Shown: positions 1 through 12,600 of the stretch, in pieces
Layout of the letters: each line of letters starts with the position of its first letter
Position numbering within the stretch: the stretch's first letter is position 1
NCBI GenBank assembly: GCA_963969495.1
Contig: OZ018330.1
Span: 69,549,210 to 69,613,209, forward strand
Direction of reading: 5' to 3'
Length of the DNA stretch: 64,000 nt
Source: Ceratothoa steindachneri
Taxonomy: Eukaryota > Arthropoda > Malacostraca > Isopoda > Cymothoidae
Position numbers and translations under genes: made by a program
Notes under the pieces: model-generated
Seen by the model: the letters and a program-made list of their open reading frames with translations, nothing else
The model's database searches: none
What the model was told of the DNA's origin: nothing

Positions 1-399
1 AATTACACAACTTTATTTTATGAATAGAATAAAACATACAAAAGCCGATCGCACTCGGTAGTGAGAGCTCTCATCCCCCCTTCCCCCCTCGGAATCCATG
101 CTGCTCTTGTCAAGATGACGCCCTGGGCGGTTGCCCATTATATTGCCATCCCTAACTCTTCCCCTGAGTATCAGGTATAGAAGGGGCTGCCTACTTCAGA
201 AAGGCTCGTAGGTTGACAGATCGGTGGCAGATGAAATTCAATTATGGTTACAGCAAATGGCTAATGTATATCGGTAGCAGAATTGGTCTTTTTTTCTTTT
301 TCTTTTTTTTGCTATGATCTGAATAGTAGCCATTCAATGGAAGTGAATGAAGAAAAGGATTGAGGGTTCATCATCTTGTACGATGTTAAGGTTCATAAA

Positions 400-840
400 C
401 AGTTTCTTGAAACCAGAAAGAATTTTTTTTTTTTTTTAAAGATATATATCGTGTTAAGCAATAATGTGATTTACGGGTTATATAATTCCTATGTAAGACA
501 TCTAGAATATTGTGTTCAGGTTTGGACTCGCAAAGCTGTGAAGATAGGATTAGTTGTTTAAAATGTTTACTGTTAGGTGAAGATTGATACGGTATGATAT
601 GATTCATGTATTTAAGCTTTTCAAAGATTAGGATGAGAACAACTTGCTAGATAGTTTTTTAGCTAGTGTCAAGAGAAATACATGGGGTAGTGATATGAAA
701 CTGACGATGAAGCATTCTATATTGGATATCCGAAAGATGTTTTAGTCAAAAGATGGTGGGAGTTTTGGAATGAATTACCCGGTGAGGTGGTTAGCAGTGA
801 CGCACTTGAAGTACTATATTGATAGTTTAGCTATGTTTTT
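400..840 (+). pseudogene. Relic of CR1-like LINE ORF2 C-terminus
   Basis: Two short stretches match the region downstream of the reverse transcriptase in CR1-like LINEs seen elsewhere in this window. Around 465-530 the translation contains LYNSYVRHLEYCVQVW, equivalent to the [17 protein letters not shown] block of better copies. Around 765-815 it reads FWNELPGEVVSS, equivalent to the terminal WNALPVEVVNS block. The material between is scrambled and no frame stays open. I see this as an old, decayed, plus-strand fragment. It lacks the catalytic domain, so its family cannot be assigned precisely. Confidence 0.5.
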
Positions 841-2149
841 GCAACAGCCATTTGGTTCCATCCATTTTATATTATAGCGTGTCGAGATACTAAGCGTGTT
901 GCTTATCGGTTCTGCTTAATTAAGTCTTTTGGGGAACTCACGATGGCACAGTCTACGAGCTCGTGGTTACGCTGGTCTCAGCGGCGCTGAAAATGTGTTC
1001 GCAACTCGCCGTACGCTCTGCTCTTTATTTTCCATCAACCTTCTTCATACACTAATATATCTACAATGATACCCAGAATGCGGAAATCAAATTGATAAAA
1101 GTACGGCAGAGATTGAGATAAACTTCCTTAAGATACACTTTCCTTAAGTTTTTAGCCCAAATGAGTTTAGCTTACGAGGAAAAAAAAGCTAAGGGAGGCC
1201 AGCTTTATTAGAATCAGAAAGCGAGAGGAAAGACTACTGTGCTTTAGTGTTAACTATAAATGAAAGACTTGAAAGTAGCTTAAAAATGGGAGTAATGAGA
1301 CTCACCTGAAGAAAAAAATCAGGCGGCAAAGGGGATTGAGCCCAGGATTACATGCCTTTTTAAATTAAATAAGGCTGAGAGGCTGAAGAAGAGCGATGGG
1401 AAGATGAAGAGGACGAGGGACAAAACGAGAAAAAAGGGGCCATGGCTGTTTACATTTCACAGCTTTATTACCTTATTATGTATGCTACCAGAATAGTTCC
1501 GAGGGTCGAGAATCAGAATTAAGTTGAGGTCAGATTAATGGTGCCAGTGAACGCGTTGATTGGCAAATCAAGGCAAGCATTCTCCCCACTGATCTTAGTA
1601 TCGCGTGGATGGAGTAGCTGCCTCTGATCCTACTGGGAATTCTTCCATCCATAAAATAAGAGTGGCCTTGCTCTGCTGCTGAATTAGTTTTTAGTACACA
1701 CCTTAGTATACATCGTCAATTATTTTCTTCTTCCACCGACCTCTACCCTCTTTTCTAGATCCTGCTTACTACGCCCACAATTTAGGATGGCGATAGTTGA
1801 AGTCATTTCAACCGCTCTATAGTAACTTAATTGTGCTGTTTGGGGGCCAAAGGAAATGGCAACCTGTTCCTATGTTTTTGTCCGCTGTGACTTACCATGC
1901 CTTATTTCCATAAGGCCAAAATTCTTTGTCTTACGCATGGTACCAAGTAGGATACCATTATTTTGGACCGCTTTAAACCTGCATTTATTGTCGCTATTCA
2001 CCCTGGACATGCCACGTTTTCATCTTCCACTATAAATGCAAATGGTTCAGATGTACCTTACAATGTTTTATTTATACCTCCTACTCTCACTTTTCTACTA
2101 CCCCAACTTCTACTCAAATGCTGCCACCTCCTCTTTTTTGGGGAGAAAC
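841..2149. other. No feature recognised
   Basis: AT-rich, non-repetitive sequence with no ORF that resembles a protein family and no clear tandem repeat. The stretch near 1960-2150 may be the degraded upstream part of the Penelope-like element that becomes recognisable from about 2190, but I cannot support that residue by residue. Confidence 0.4.
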
Positions 2150-3105
2150 CCATGTCCTGAGTGGTAGGGAGTCAAAAGAATGCTGAGTCATTGTTTACAA
2201 ATGTACCTATCCTGAAAACTTCTAAAATCATAACTGATACCCTTTACTAATCCAAAGATAACGCTTTAGGTTTAACCAAGTCTCTTTTTTCCACTCTCTT
2301 AAAGTTGACTGCAAAAAATGGTGTTTCTTTGCAAACGCTTTTCTTTTTACCATGAAATAAACTGGTTAAGGAACTGTCCCGTTGCATTTAAACCGTTAGT
2401 GTTTAAAATATATGTTGACAAATACTTCCTTATTTTTAAACACATATACCATGCCCATTTATTTTTAAATTGCTTAAATCATCAACACCATAATATTAAA
2501 TTTTTAATGGAAACAGAAACATACAATAGAATAAAATCTCTTTTCTTGACGTCATCGTTACAAAAATTGGCTCTAAATTTAGCTCTTCAGTCTACAGAAA
2601 ACCAACTACCACCAAACGTGCCACCAATTTCTTCAGTTGCACTCCTGCACATTTTAAATTTGCCAGAATCAAAAACCGTATACATAGAGCATACAAAATA
2701 TGTTCAAATGGTTTTTTTCTATAATTCTGAGATAGAATATCTTAGAACTTTTTTTCATTTCAATTTCTTCCCAGACCCCTTATTTGACAGATTAACTTCT
2801 AATTTCTTATCCAAAATGTTCTCTCACCAAACCCAACAAATAACGGTACCTTAACAAAAATATATTCCTTAAACTACCATATCTTCAACATTTTACCACT
2901 AAATTCAATAAAATTGTACTCTCGATTCTTAATAAGTACTTTCCGCAATGCCAGTTATTTCCTGTTAATTCTAATCCTCTTTTTATCAATTCTTTCTTTC
3001 GACACAAAGAATCACTCCCCATTATGCTTGCGATCTTCCATTATTTATAAATTTTCGTGTGCGACCTGCCAAAGCATAAGATGGGGTTTGGTTAATAACT
3101 GAACT
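2150..3105 (+). pseudogene. Penelope-like retroelement relic (RT + GIY-YIG start)
   Basis: The translation shows, in order, a SLFTNVPI block near 2190, a NWLRNCPVAFKPLVFK block near 2350, YVDKYFLIFK near 2410, a LNHQHHNIKFLMETE block near 2490 and, in the same frame, the downstream RT/thumb region to about 2850. Near 3020-3080 a LRSSIIYKFSCATCQ block matches the start of the GIY-YIG endonuclease that follows the RT in Penelope-like elements. The catalytic YVDD box reads YVDK, so the enzyme is dead even without the stops and frameshifts. The GIY-YIG domain is cut off after the first Cys pair. The open stretch 2318-2854 could be mistaken for a host gene; its collinear RT motifs argue against that. 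Confidence 0.72.
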
Positions 3106-5379
3106 AGCTTAGATAGCAATCATTAACCTTGCTTTAAATGAAGGAAGGGATGAGAACGCGTTAGAACAGAGAAAACGAGGCAGGGCGTGACTGAGGTAAC
3201 CGGGTAGTTTCAAGGCAAGTAAATGGTTGTAACTTTAAACAGGGTTTATTTTTAAAACTTAACAATGAAAGAGCATTTAAGTATAACAAAGAATAAGGAT
3301 GAAAATAGAAACACACAATGGGAGTAAAATGAATTAGGACTGATAATAAATGAATTAATTATGTGAGTGGTTAAAGAATATATTCAATACAACGGGAATT
3401 ATTACGAGTTGGTTTTCATTAATATGAAGGGTATAGCAATGTGGAAAATTATTTGTTATAGATTATAGTTGGTAAATTTTATGCTATAACCACTGAAAGT
3501 TGCATGAATGGAAATGTAAAGAAAGGAGGGAATTACATTCAGAACACTTAAAACATTCGATAAAGCTGATTATTAGAAGCTATTATTACCGACCTTATCC
3601 GGCGGGTAGACCAAACACGAGTGAAAGAATGAAAGTTCGAGTGAGGCAGATAAGAGGAGGTCTACACTGATTGGATGGTTTGAAATGCGACAGACAAGAG
3701 TTGTGATTGGTTAGAAGGTACCGTACATCTAATAAGGTAATAGTATGAAGTAAATATTATCGAATGTCGTACAATTGAATTTTAAGAGGCAGGATGCATA
3801 ATTTCTTAGACAGGGAAATACCAACTGCATCTTTACAACCTTTTGTAGGAGGTAGCAAAGATGTCAGCTGCTACACTATGTAGGCCAAACCTGTCTACAA
3901 TTAAAATTCAGGATTGCTAAGCCTATGTGAGTCTCATACAGAACTGACATTACTATCTCTAAATCTGAACACTCCTCTATAAGACTATAGGAAAGGATCC
4001 GGCGTTCCCTAATTAATAGGTAGCAAATTTATAGTGAAGGTGAATTAAGTTTCCGACTCCTTAAACAATTCTTCACGGGACTTTGAGAAAGGACGCAGCA
4101 AAAATATACTTTTATTCTAATACGGGCCTATTAAAGGGGCAAACGGCGAGTCTCGAAGTACTTTGCAGGCGACAAGCAGGTTTTCTATTCGATGCGAAGT
4201 ATTAAATTCTGGAGCGACAGGACTTAGGCGAATTAAACGGGTTCCGTAACGCTAAGATGGAAACGAATTAATCTTAATGTCTTAATACTGAATAGATCTT
4301 AAAGTCTTAATAACTCTTAATGACTTGTCTTACTGAATTGCTCAACTATATATAGTTTTATTCCCTAGGGGGCGTGGACTAGACTCGTCCGTGGGACGAA
4401 CCTTTGTCCTTGTGTTCATTAGTTTCCACCCCTTAGGGCGGAGCTACCGATCAGCTGTGTGTGTCAGATTTTCCTACATATTCCAATAATTTTATCTCTA
4501 TTACAGGATTCGCTTTTCACAAATCTGTGTTACAATCTCCTTTGTCAGAGTCTGTATTTGCCCAGCTCCTTTGTTGACTCCCGTCTTCTGATAAATATAT
4601 CTCCAAACACGAATTGTTTGTCTATGCGTTTCCTCTTATTGGCTCAGGTGTCTTGACCTGATATCCGTTTCCCGCGTTTGTATTTTGTGTGTTTCCGCGC
4701 ACACGGCCAACAACCGCTAGCCTCCTCTCTATTGACATATATATTTTCATTACTTATTTTCTATACAAATCATATATGCAAATTAATATATACATTCTCA
4801 TCTTCCTATTCTCATTTTATGCATATTTTATATGTCTAGAGTTTGTTAGGATTTAATAAGACCACCGCACGTCCATTTTGTGGAGTTTCTCGCTGGACCT
4901 ATTGAATCCTGCAATTTGGTACCACTAGCCTACCTATTACATAACCCGAGCACCACAAGACAACACTCTCAAAATCTTAACCACTCACTTGACCCTGATT
5001 CTTTCACTTTATCTTCCACTTCTTCTTCTCTGGAATAAAAAATTCTGGAATCACTTTTCATAAAACAAATAAACCCAGAACTTAATAATTAGTCATCATC
5101 ATTAAATTATTCCCTATATAGGCAAATAGAGAAACATACAACCAACCCAATCTCCCTACAGAGTTTCCCTCTTGGAAAATTTCGACAATACTAATCAGTT
5201 GATATTACCAACTCCAATGAAATATGTTTAATTTCTGTCTAAAATTGGAAGGTTCTTTTTTATTCCTTGTGTTTATGATTTTTTTTTTAACTTGTCCCCT
5301 TTGAATCCCAATTTTTTTATATCTGAAAGATTTTTTTCCGTTAGTTTCATCTTTATCATTCTTATTTGTACTTCACTAT
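3106..5379. other. AT-rich spacer, no gene recognised
   Basis: No coding stretch could be matched to a family on either strand. The block around 4255-4330 repeats CTTAATG/CTTAATA words and looks like decayed repeat DNA. A perfect 6-bp hairpin with a GTG loop lies at 4385-4399. A few direct and inverted short repeats exist, but none forms an element with convincing ends. Confidence 0.4.
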
Positions 5380-5990
5380 TGCTTAATTAAGTTTTAAACT
5401 TTCGTTTCTTAGTTTTCTCGTATTCCTTGATCTCTTTGAATCACCTTTACCCCCTCTATTTAATTGTTATGACCTATATTGTTTTTCACAATCATATATT
5501 TGTATTTAACTTAAAATGAACAGCTTGCTTTGATTTGTTTTTTTGTCTTTTTTTCTGATTCCTCGCCTTTTGATTTTACTTATTCATTGTTCGCCCTGTT
5601 TTTACAATTTTGTCGTGTAATACTTAACAAATTTCGTGTATTCCTATTAGAGTTTAATTCATGTTTATTATCCATATTTGTTACTCCCAGGAATATCGTT
5701 TAGTTACGTTTTAAATTTTCGTTTCTTGGTCAAACTCGTATTTATTGATCGCTTTAACGACTTGTATTTAACTGAGTTTTTATATTTAAAATTGTTCATT
5801 ATCATATATCCGTAAATTAATTTATATTTAACTGCTTGCTTTTCTTTTGGGTTTCGTTTCTGATTCTTGTTTTGTTGATTTTGACTTATTTTTCATATTG
5901 CAACTGATTTTGAGCTGTTTGCCCTGTTTTTTTGTAATTTTGTCATGTAATTCTTAAAAAAATTCTTGTATTCCTATTAGAGTTCAATTC
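5380..5990. repeat. Degenerate ~300-bp T-rich tandem duplication
   Basis: The block 5380-5660 and the block 5695-5990 share the same succession of words: a TTTCGTTTCTTAG/TTTCGTTTCTTGG start, then TTGATC, then TTTCTGATTC, then GCCCTGTTTTT, then TTTTGTCRTGTAAT and finally TATTCCTATTAGAGTT. The copies have drifted and the second carries small insertions. This looks like two old copies of a repeat unit, perhaps the untranslated/terminal region of a Penelope-like element, because a hammerhead-like motif lies directly after the second copy. That attribution is inference. Confidence 0.55.
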
Positions 5991-5991
5991 G

Positions 5992-6025
5992 CTGAAGATG
6001 GTCATTGTTAATGACCAAAATGTCT
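5992..6025 (+). other. Degenerate hammerhead-ribozyme-like motif
   Basis: CTGAAGA (5992-5998) fits the hammerhead CUGANGA core. It is followed by an uninterrupted 8-bp stem (5999-6006 with 6010-6017, GTT loop), then AAA and TGTC, which resembles the second core strand and a GUC cleavage triplet. The conserved G of the GAAA strand is replaced by A, so activity is doubtful. Penelope-like elements are known to carry hammerhead ribozymes in their terminal repeats, and a Penelope relic lies 3 kb upstream. A chance hairpin next to a CTGAAGA word remains possible. Confidence 0.35.
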
Positions 6026-6067
6026 GGAAATTAAATGTCTGGAACTATTACGTGGGTCTTCATATTC

Positions 6068-6098
6068 CTACACACACATACACACACACTCTCTCAGT
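6068..6098. repeat. (CA)n/(CT)n microsatellite
   Basis: CACACACAT, CACACACA and CTCTCTC runs in one short tract. It forms the left edge of the first recognisable CR1-like LINE copy of the chain. Confidence 0.9.
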
Positions 6099-7394
<1,296 letters not shown>

Positions 7395-7395
7395 C

Positions 7396-8451
7396 AGGCT
7401 TCTGAGTGGGTGTTCTTCAAGGTTCTCTCCTGGGAACACTACTGTTCATCATCTACGTCAACGACATGGACGGTGACATGCTTGCCAAGATTTCTAAATT
7501 TGCCGATGATACCAAGCTTGGTAGGAACGTCGCAAAGGAAGGAAATACTGACCGCCTACAAGATGATCTTCGAAAGATTGGAGAGTGGTCGGACACGTGA
7601 CAAATGCCTTTCAACGTGAACAAATGCAAAGTGATGCATATCGGCCACCGAAACCTCTAATCTCAGTATATCCTAAAGGGCACTGCTCTTGAATCCACCG
7701 ACACTGAGAAGGACTTGGGTGTAACTATCACTAGTGATCTCAAGTTCTTGAGGCAGTGTATTGAGGCGGAGAAGAAGGCCCAAAGGATGTTAGGATATAT
7801 AAAGGGACAGTTTTGGATATCGGAACAAGGAGATAGTACTGTGTTTGTATAACTCACTTATTCAACGGCACCTGGAGCATGCCGTGCAATTTTGGAGTCC
7901 TTTGCTTCGAAAGGATATTGCAGGATTAGAACGTGTGCAAGCCAGAGCAACCAAACTGATTCCCTCTATCAGACACAGGAGTTACGAAGATAGATTACGG
8001 GAATTACATTTTTTCTTCCTGGAGACACGGAGAATGCGTGGTCAGCTTATCGAATTGTTCAAAATACTTCGAGGCTTCGACATTGTAGACTACAAGGATA
8101 TTTTCCAGCTTAGCCACAGCAGAACGAGAAATTCCGGCTACAAACTTGAACTAAAGCGTTACTAGTGTGATCTGTGTTGGAAATCTTTCTCATAGAGCAT
8201 CTGCGGCACTTGGAACGCACTTCCAGTGGAAGGTTTCCTTAGCAATTCTGTTGAGCAATTCAAGTCGAGACTAGACAAAGTCTTTAAAAATTGCCGTTTG
8301 GAGACTAAAAGCGTGGCGTGAGTGCTCTTTTAGAGGGTCAATCTGACCCTTTAGAGGACCGCTCCTGCTTAAGTGTCTACTCAAAGGTACCCTCTTTAAA
8401 TGGAGGCTAAGGTCTACTAGGGTACCTCTTTTCCTTGTTACTCCTTGTTAC
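7396..8451 (+). mobile_element. CR1-like LINE (subfamily A), 5'-truncated copy 2
   Basis: ORF2 fragment starting at the equivalent of the [15 protein letters not shown] block, with a small deletion in that block compared with copies at 19270 and 38045. Translated pieces include [21 protein letters not shown] (about 7490), VMHIGHR, a LYNSLIQRHLEHAVQFW block (7849 onward), RLRELHFFFLETRRMRGQL and a terminal VEGFLSNSVEQFKSRL region to about 8320. Several stops and frame changes exist. A conserved 3' UTR with GGTACCCTCTTTAAATGG follows, then tail CCTTGTTACTCCTTGTTAC ending at 8451. Confidence 0.88.
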
Positions 8452-8483
8452 ACACACACATACACACACTCTGTCTCTCTCTC
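8450..8483. repeat. (CA)n/(CT)n microsatellite
   Basis: CACACACACATACACACA followed by CTCTGTCTCTCTCTC, between the tail of CR1-like copy 2 and the 5' end of copy 3. Confidence 0.9.
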
Positions 8484-9407
8484 AAGAAAGTAGAGGGAGA
8501 GGTGACTCCCCCTTGTAGCTGGAAGAGAGCTTGTGTGTACCTTTTACTTTTCAAGCTCTGTCGGCGGGGGTAACTCTCTTCTGAGTACCCCTGGTAGGGC
8601 TTTCCTTCTCGATTTGGTCGGAAACGAGGTTCCAGACTAAGTGCGTCCTTCCTTCCTTTTTTCTATTCTATCCTTTTCCTTTTTCACTTTTATCCTATCT
8701 TCCACTTACTATACAAAAAGAAAAAAAAGAAAAAAACCCTACTACTATCATGTCACTCTTACCATTTTTACCCCTCTACCTACTTATAAGGCCCTTGCAG
8801 CTACTTCATGCGTCAGAAGCGAGGCTTTGGAAACTCTATAAACAACGCCAATCGACGCTCACTGGTTGCGAGAGACTAGAACTAGAGGTGTCCTAGGCGT
8901 TGGGGCACGATGAATGGGATGAGGGTAGTGCCCTGAAAACCCCTTCCCTGGCGCTTAATTATTGACCATTCCCAGTGATCGTTGACGGGTGCCTCTAGTA
9001 GCATCGGTCCGAGGTGACGGCCCTTTGTTCCCAGGTTGGTTGCCAGGCCAATTAAAAGCCTTGGGTCGAGTCTCTTGGTGTGGCGAGATATCCATTGAAC
9101 GCTACTCCGAGATCCTGGCCGTCGTGAAAGCAACTAGTAGGAGTTTAGTACGGGGCGTGCTTCGTTGTTCACTTGGTGAGAAATCGATTGCCCCTTCACG
9201 GACCGTCAGTGCTGCTTGGTTGGGAGCCACGGCATGCCGAGGTTTGACGACTCGGTCGGATGAACAGCAGCACATGGAGCGTGTCTTCTGAAAGATCCGA
9301 AACCTCTCCGATGGATAGGCGGGAGCGACTCACGTGGGGCGAACTCCCCCCCCCATTTCTTTTTTATTGAGTGGTCACAAATTATTCCGAGATATAAAGT
9401 GTTCAGC
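8484..9407 (+). other. Probable 5' UTR of CR1-like copy 3
   Basis: Lies between the microsatellite and the ATG of ORF1. It is moderately GC-rich with no long matching frame. Because no other copy in the window extends this far 5', the exact start and any promoter cannot be compared. A short ORF at 8989-9291 has no recognisable features. Confidence 0.45.
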
Positions 9408-10621
9408 ATGACTGGAAATAAGGACCTGGTGTGCTAAAGTATACGTGCTCCACATGCCAAAAAGACAAGTGGTGCGTAGATTTCCCGGAGGGGTGTTTCT
9501 CAAAATGCCACCCTGGAAGTACCTGCACGGATTGCGTCTTAAGGGCATAATTGCAGGAGCTTAAAGGACTGTTCAAATCTTCTCAGGAAAAATCACGACG
9601 GCTGGAAAAAAAGTGAAGATCCTCGAATCTGAGCATGCGAGTCAAATCCGTCGTCTCAAAGCCAGCATTGCAGAGATGACAGCACACCAGGATAGAACAA
9701 CAGGAAACTCCCAACGATGCCGGCGGCTCTTCTGTTGAGCCATCAAGCACCTCGTTGAAAAAGACAGGCCACCCATCCGATGTGACAGAGCCAGCTGCTA
9801 CTGGGGGTTACTCAGGTCGTCAAAAAGAAGAAAAGGAAGAGTAAGAAAGGATGTACAGCAGAAACAGTAGATAAAATAGAAAAGGAAGTAAAAAAGAAAG
9901 AAAAAACGAAGAAGAAAAAGAATAAAGAAAGAAAAAACGAAGAAGAAAAAGAATAAAAAAACAAAAAAGGGGGGAAGAAAGAGCCTCTACTGAAAGGGAA
10001 GTCTCTCTCCTCTGAACCCAAATGCGCGAGGGTTATCGTGATTGGTAACTCCCAAGCACGAGATCTACAGCCCTTGCTAGCAGCCCGCCTTCGCACTAGT
10101 GTGAAGGTAAGCTGCCTTCCAAGAAGGGGGAACGGAGAAATAAGGGTAGAAGCTGAGAAAGCTCAGATCTGTAAGAGCTCAGTAGTTGCCCTGATGGCAA
10201 TTGGCAACGATCTACACCTACGAGGAGGTAAAATCGGCAGCAGCGGGAAGATTCTGACCACGGTTATGGGAGCAGTTGACGACTGTGGGCTGAAAACCTG
10301 CAGATGTGTCGGGGTCGGGATACTCCCAAGACGAGGTCCATCCCACAATGCTCCCGCGAGGAACGTCTCCATAAACCAACGCCTGGGAGATCTTTGTACG
10401 GCGAAAGGAGTTTTTTTTTAAGACTCCTACCTAAAACATTTTACGGGAGAAACGACCTGTACAAAAGGGACAGAGTGCATCTTTCCTTTAAAGGGAAAGC
10501 TGCACAGGCAAACATGATCCAGGATGTTGTGGAGCGGACCCTAAGAAGTGTCAGGGTCCGAGTAAAGGAGGACGTGCGTGCACCAGTACACTCGTGTTAC
10601 TCCAGGAACGACCTTTTCTGA
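9408..10621 (+). pseudogene. CR1-like ORF1: Cys-rich motif, coiled coil, SGNH esterase
   Basis: From the ATG at 9408 the broken translation has, in order: a Cys-rich segment (CSTCQKDKWCVDF ... CTDCVLRA, about 9440-9545); a heptad-like charged segment (LEKKVKILESEHASQIRRLK, about 9600-9690); a very Lys-rich linker (9815-10015); and an esterase-like domain (10025-10620) with VIVIGNSQARDL, a MAIGNDLH block and DRVHLSFKGKA, matching the GDS, GND and D-x-H motifs of SGNH hydrolases found in CR1/L2 ORF1 proteins. The family protein binds element RNA. The GDS-like Ser is present in GNSQ. At least one stop (codon 10) and several frameshifts inactivate it. Confidence 0.78.
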
Positions 10622-10689
10622 GGTCACAAATAGGGAAGTGACCCTGCCACAGAGAAATAAAGCGAGAAACGGAAGAGCATAGGGAGTCC

Positions 10690-11552
10690 TAAAGTTGGGA
10701 ACTCCCTCAAGGTTCTTCTGTTTAATACGAGGTCTATCAGAAACAAGTTTCTTGAACTTCGTGGCCTCGTAGCAACAGAAGAACCTGAGATGGTGGCCAT
10801 AACGGAGTCATGTATAAAAACCTCAAGCTGAGATCTTGTAGGTGAATTCCCGATTCCCGGTTACCAGCTCTTCCTGAAAGATCGGCCAGACAGAGAGGGT
10901 GGCGGTGTGATGTTGTAAGTCAAGGATACTCTCAACTCGATGGATTGCATCATCGTATCTGACCATGAACTTCTAGGTGTTGACCTAGAGATAGGTCCTG
11001 CCAGATACAGGACCATAGTGCTTTACAGACCCCATGCTCAACTCTTAGAACATAACAGGAGTCTGTACCAGCTGTTGGGGGAACTTTTAAAAGATAGAGT
11101 GTGTATCGTCATGTGGGAATTCAACCCACAAGTTGACTGGGAAACCAGAGAACCCTGGAGCGAGAACGCACTACTCCTGGAGTTCGCGAACAACGAGTTC
11201 CTGACTCAATGGGTGAGAGAACCAACGAGAGGAGAAAATATCCTCGACTTGGTTTTCACCTCTGACGATGACATCGTTGAGAACCTCTCTGTTGGCGAAG
11301 AACTTGGTGGCAGTGACCACCGACTAATTAGATTTGTAGTCAAAGTCCCCAAGGAAGAGCCTGCAACTAGTAAATCGAGGAAACTTGATTTGAGAAGAGC
11401 AGACTTTTCAGGTCTACGTGCTGGACTGACTGATGCGAGGCTGTTGAAGACTCGTTGAACAGTTTCAAAACCACATTCATGTGTCTTCAATCACGTTCAT
11501 CACTCTGAAATGCCCCCGTCGGTCTTCTGTTCAACCAAAGTGGTTTAAGCGA
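10690..11552 (+). pseudogene. CR1-like ORF2 N-terminus: AP-type endonuclease
   Basis: Apurinic-like endonuclease domain that nicks the target. Recognisable blocks: VLLFNTRSIRNKFLEL (about 10706), AITES (about 10800, catalytic Glu region), KDRPDREGGGVML (about 10880), then the open piece 10940-11458 with a V-M-W-E-F-N-P-Q-V-D-W block where GDFN is expected, EPTRGENILDLVFTSDDD and GGSDHRLIRF (SDH catalytic motif present). The usual GDFN motif is altered to WEFN. ORF2 stops at the insertion point 11552 and resumes at 18304. Confidence 0.82.
11540..11552. repeat. 13-bp target-site duplication (left) of I-like copy I
   Basis: GTGGTTTAAGCGA, repeated exactly at 18304-18316. The sequence matches the uninterrupted CR1 ORF2 of the copy at 37078-37090, apart from one base. 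Confidence 0.92.
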
Positions 11553-11633
11553 TATATTTTTTTTTAAGGAGCTATCTGGCGACTGCCGACTTAGGCATAA
11601 GTCGCCGTAAACAACAAACAGCCTAGTTCTAGG

Positions 11634-12600
11634 CTACTTTAAAAAATTTGAACAGGAAACAACAATAAAAAGAAATAACAATAACAAAACAATAAAAAAA
11701 CAATAACAAAAACAACAATTAAACCTGGTTAAATGAAAGGGAGAAGGCCGGCCTCCCCCTAAAAAGTCAACAAGTCCACCAGTCATGAAGCACGCACTCG
11801 TCCCGAGTACAAGGGACAGGCGGTAGCGACCCCGCCCATCCCGGTACCGGGACAGGTATCGTGCGCGAAGATCTCCCAGACTGGGACATTCAACAAGAAT
11901 GTGTCGAACAGTCTGGGGGACGACGCAGTCGTTGCAATAGGGCACAGGCGAGCGCTCCATCAAATAGCAATGCGTCACACAAGTGTGTCCGATTCGGAGA
12001 CGACAGAAAGCAACCTGAAGCCGCCGCGGCATTGGGGGATAGGTCCATGGGAACAGCCGCGGCGCAATGGCACGCAACTTTAAGTTCCCTTCAACCGTCT
12101 CCCATCTTCTTTGCCAAACAGTCCGAAGAGCTGCCCGTATTCCTGCCATGTAGTCAGTGTGAGGAAGAGCGAAACGCGTGTCCGGTCACAGAGTCCTCGC
12201 GGACTCTTTGGCGCCCACATCGGTGCGCTCATTCCCCGCAATTCCTACATGTCCAGGAACCCAGCAGAAGATAATCTCGACATCTGCCCGGCTCGCCAAA
12301 ACCGTGGCGTCACAGATATCGCGAACCAGGGAGTGCGGAGATTCCAATGCCCCGAGAGCACTCAGGGCGCTTTGTGAGTCGCTATAGATCACAATCCGGT
12401 CTCCGAACCGGGCACGTCACGTAATCTCCCGTACCGAGTGATGTATTGCCACCAGCTCGGCCGTGAAGACAGACGCAGCGCCTGGTAGAGCCCCGCCGAC
12501 TTCAAACAGAGGGGATACGGCGGGGAAGCCGACCTACTCTTGGGACTTGGAGCCATCCGTATACACTGGCACGGTTCCAGCGTGACACGATGTGTGCTTC
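11634..12600 (-). pseudogene. I-like ORF2 C-terminus: RNase H and Cys/His tail (copy I)
   Basis: RNase H blocks are visible: VYTDGSKSQ (about 12560), TAELVAIHH (about 12460), IYSDSQSALSAL (about 12390) and WVPGHVGIAGNERTD (about 12250). These supply the acidic residues of RNase H, which removes template RNA during second-strand synthesis. Downstream (12149-11700) lies a CNDCVVPQTVRHILVEC segment, a C-x2-C-x8-H-x4-C finger typical of this group's C-terminus, followed by a hydrophobic, T-run-derived end. A frame break near 12160-12190 separates RNase H from the finger. Confidence 0.85.

Noticed and set aside
1..399. Partial gene at the left edge
   Set aside because: No open frame or conserved block; only mixed-complexity sequence with a short T run.
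2318..2854. 178-codon ORF as a host gene
   Set aside because: It carries Penelope-type RT blocks in order, including the remains of the YVDD box.
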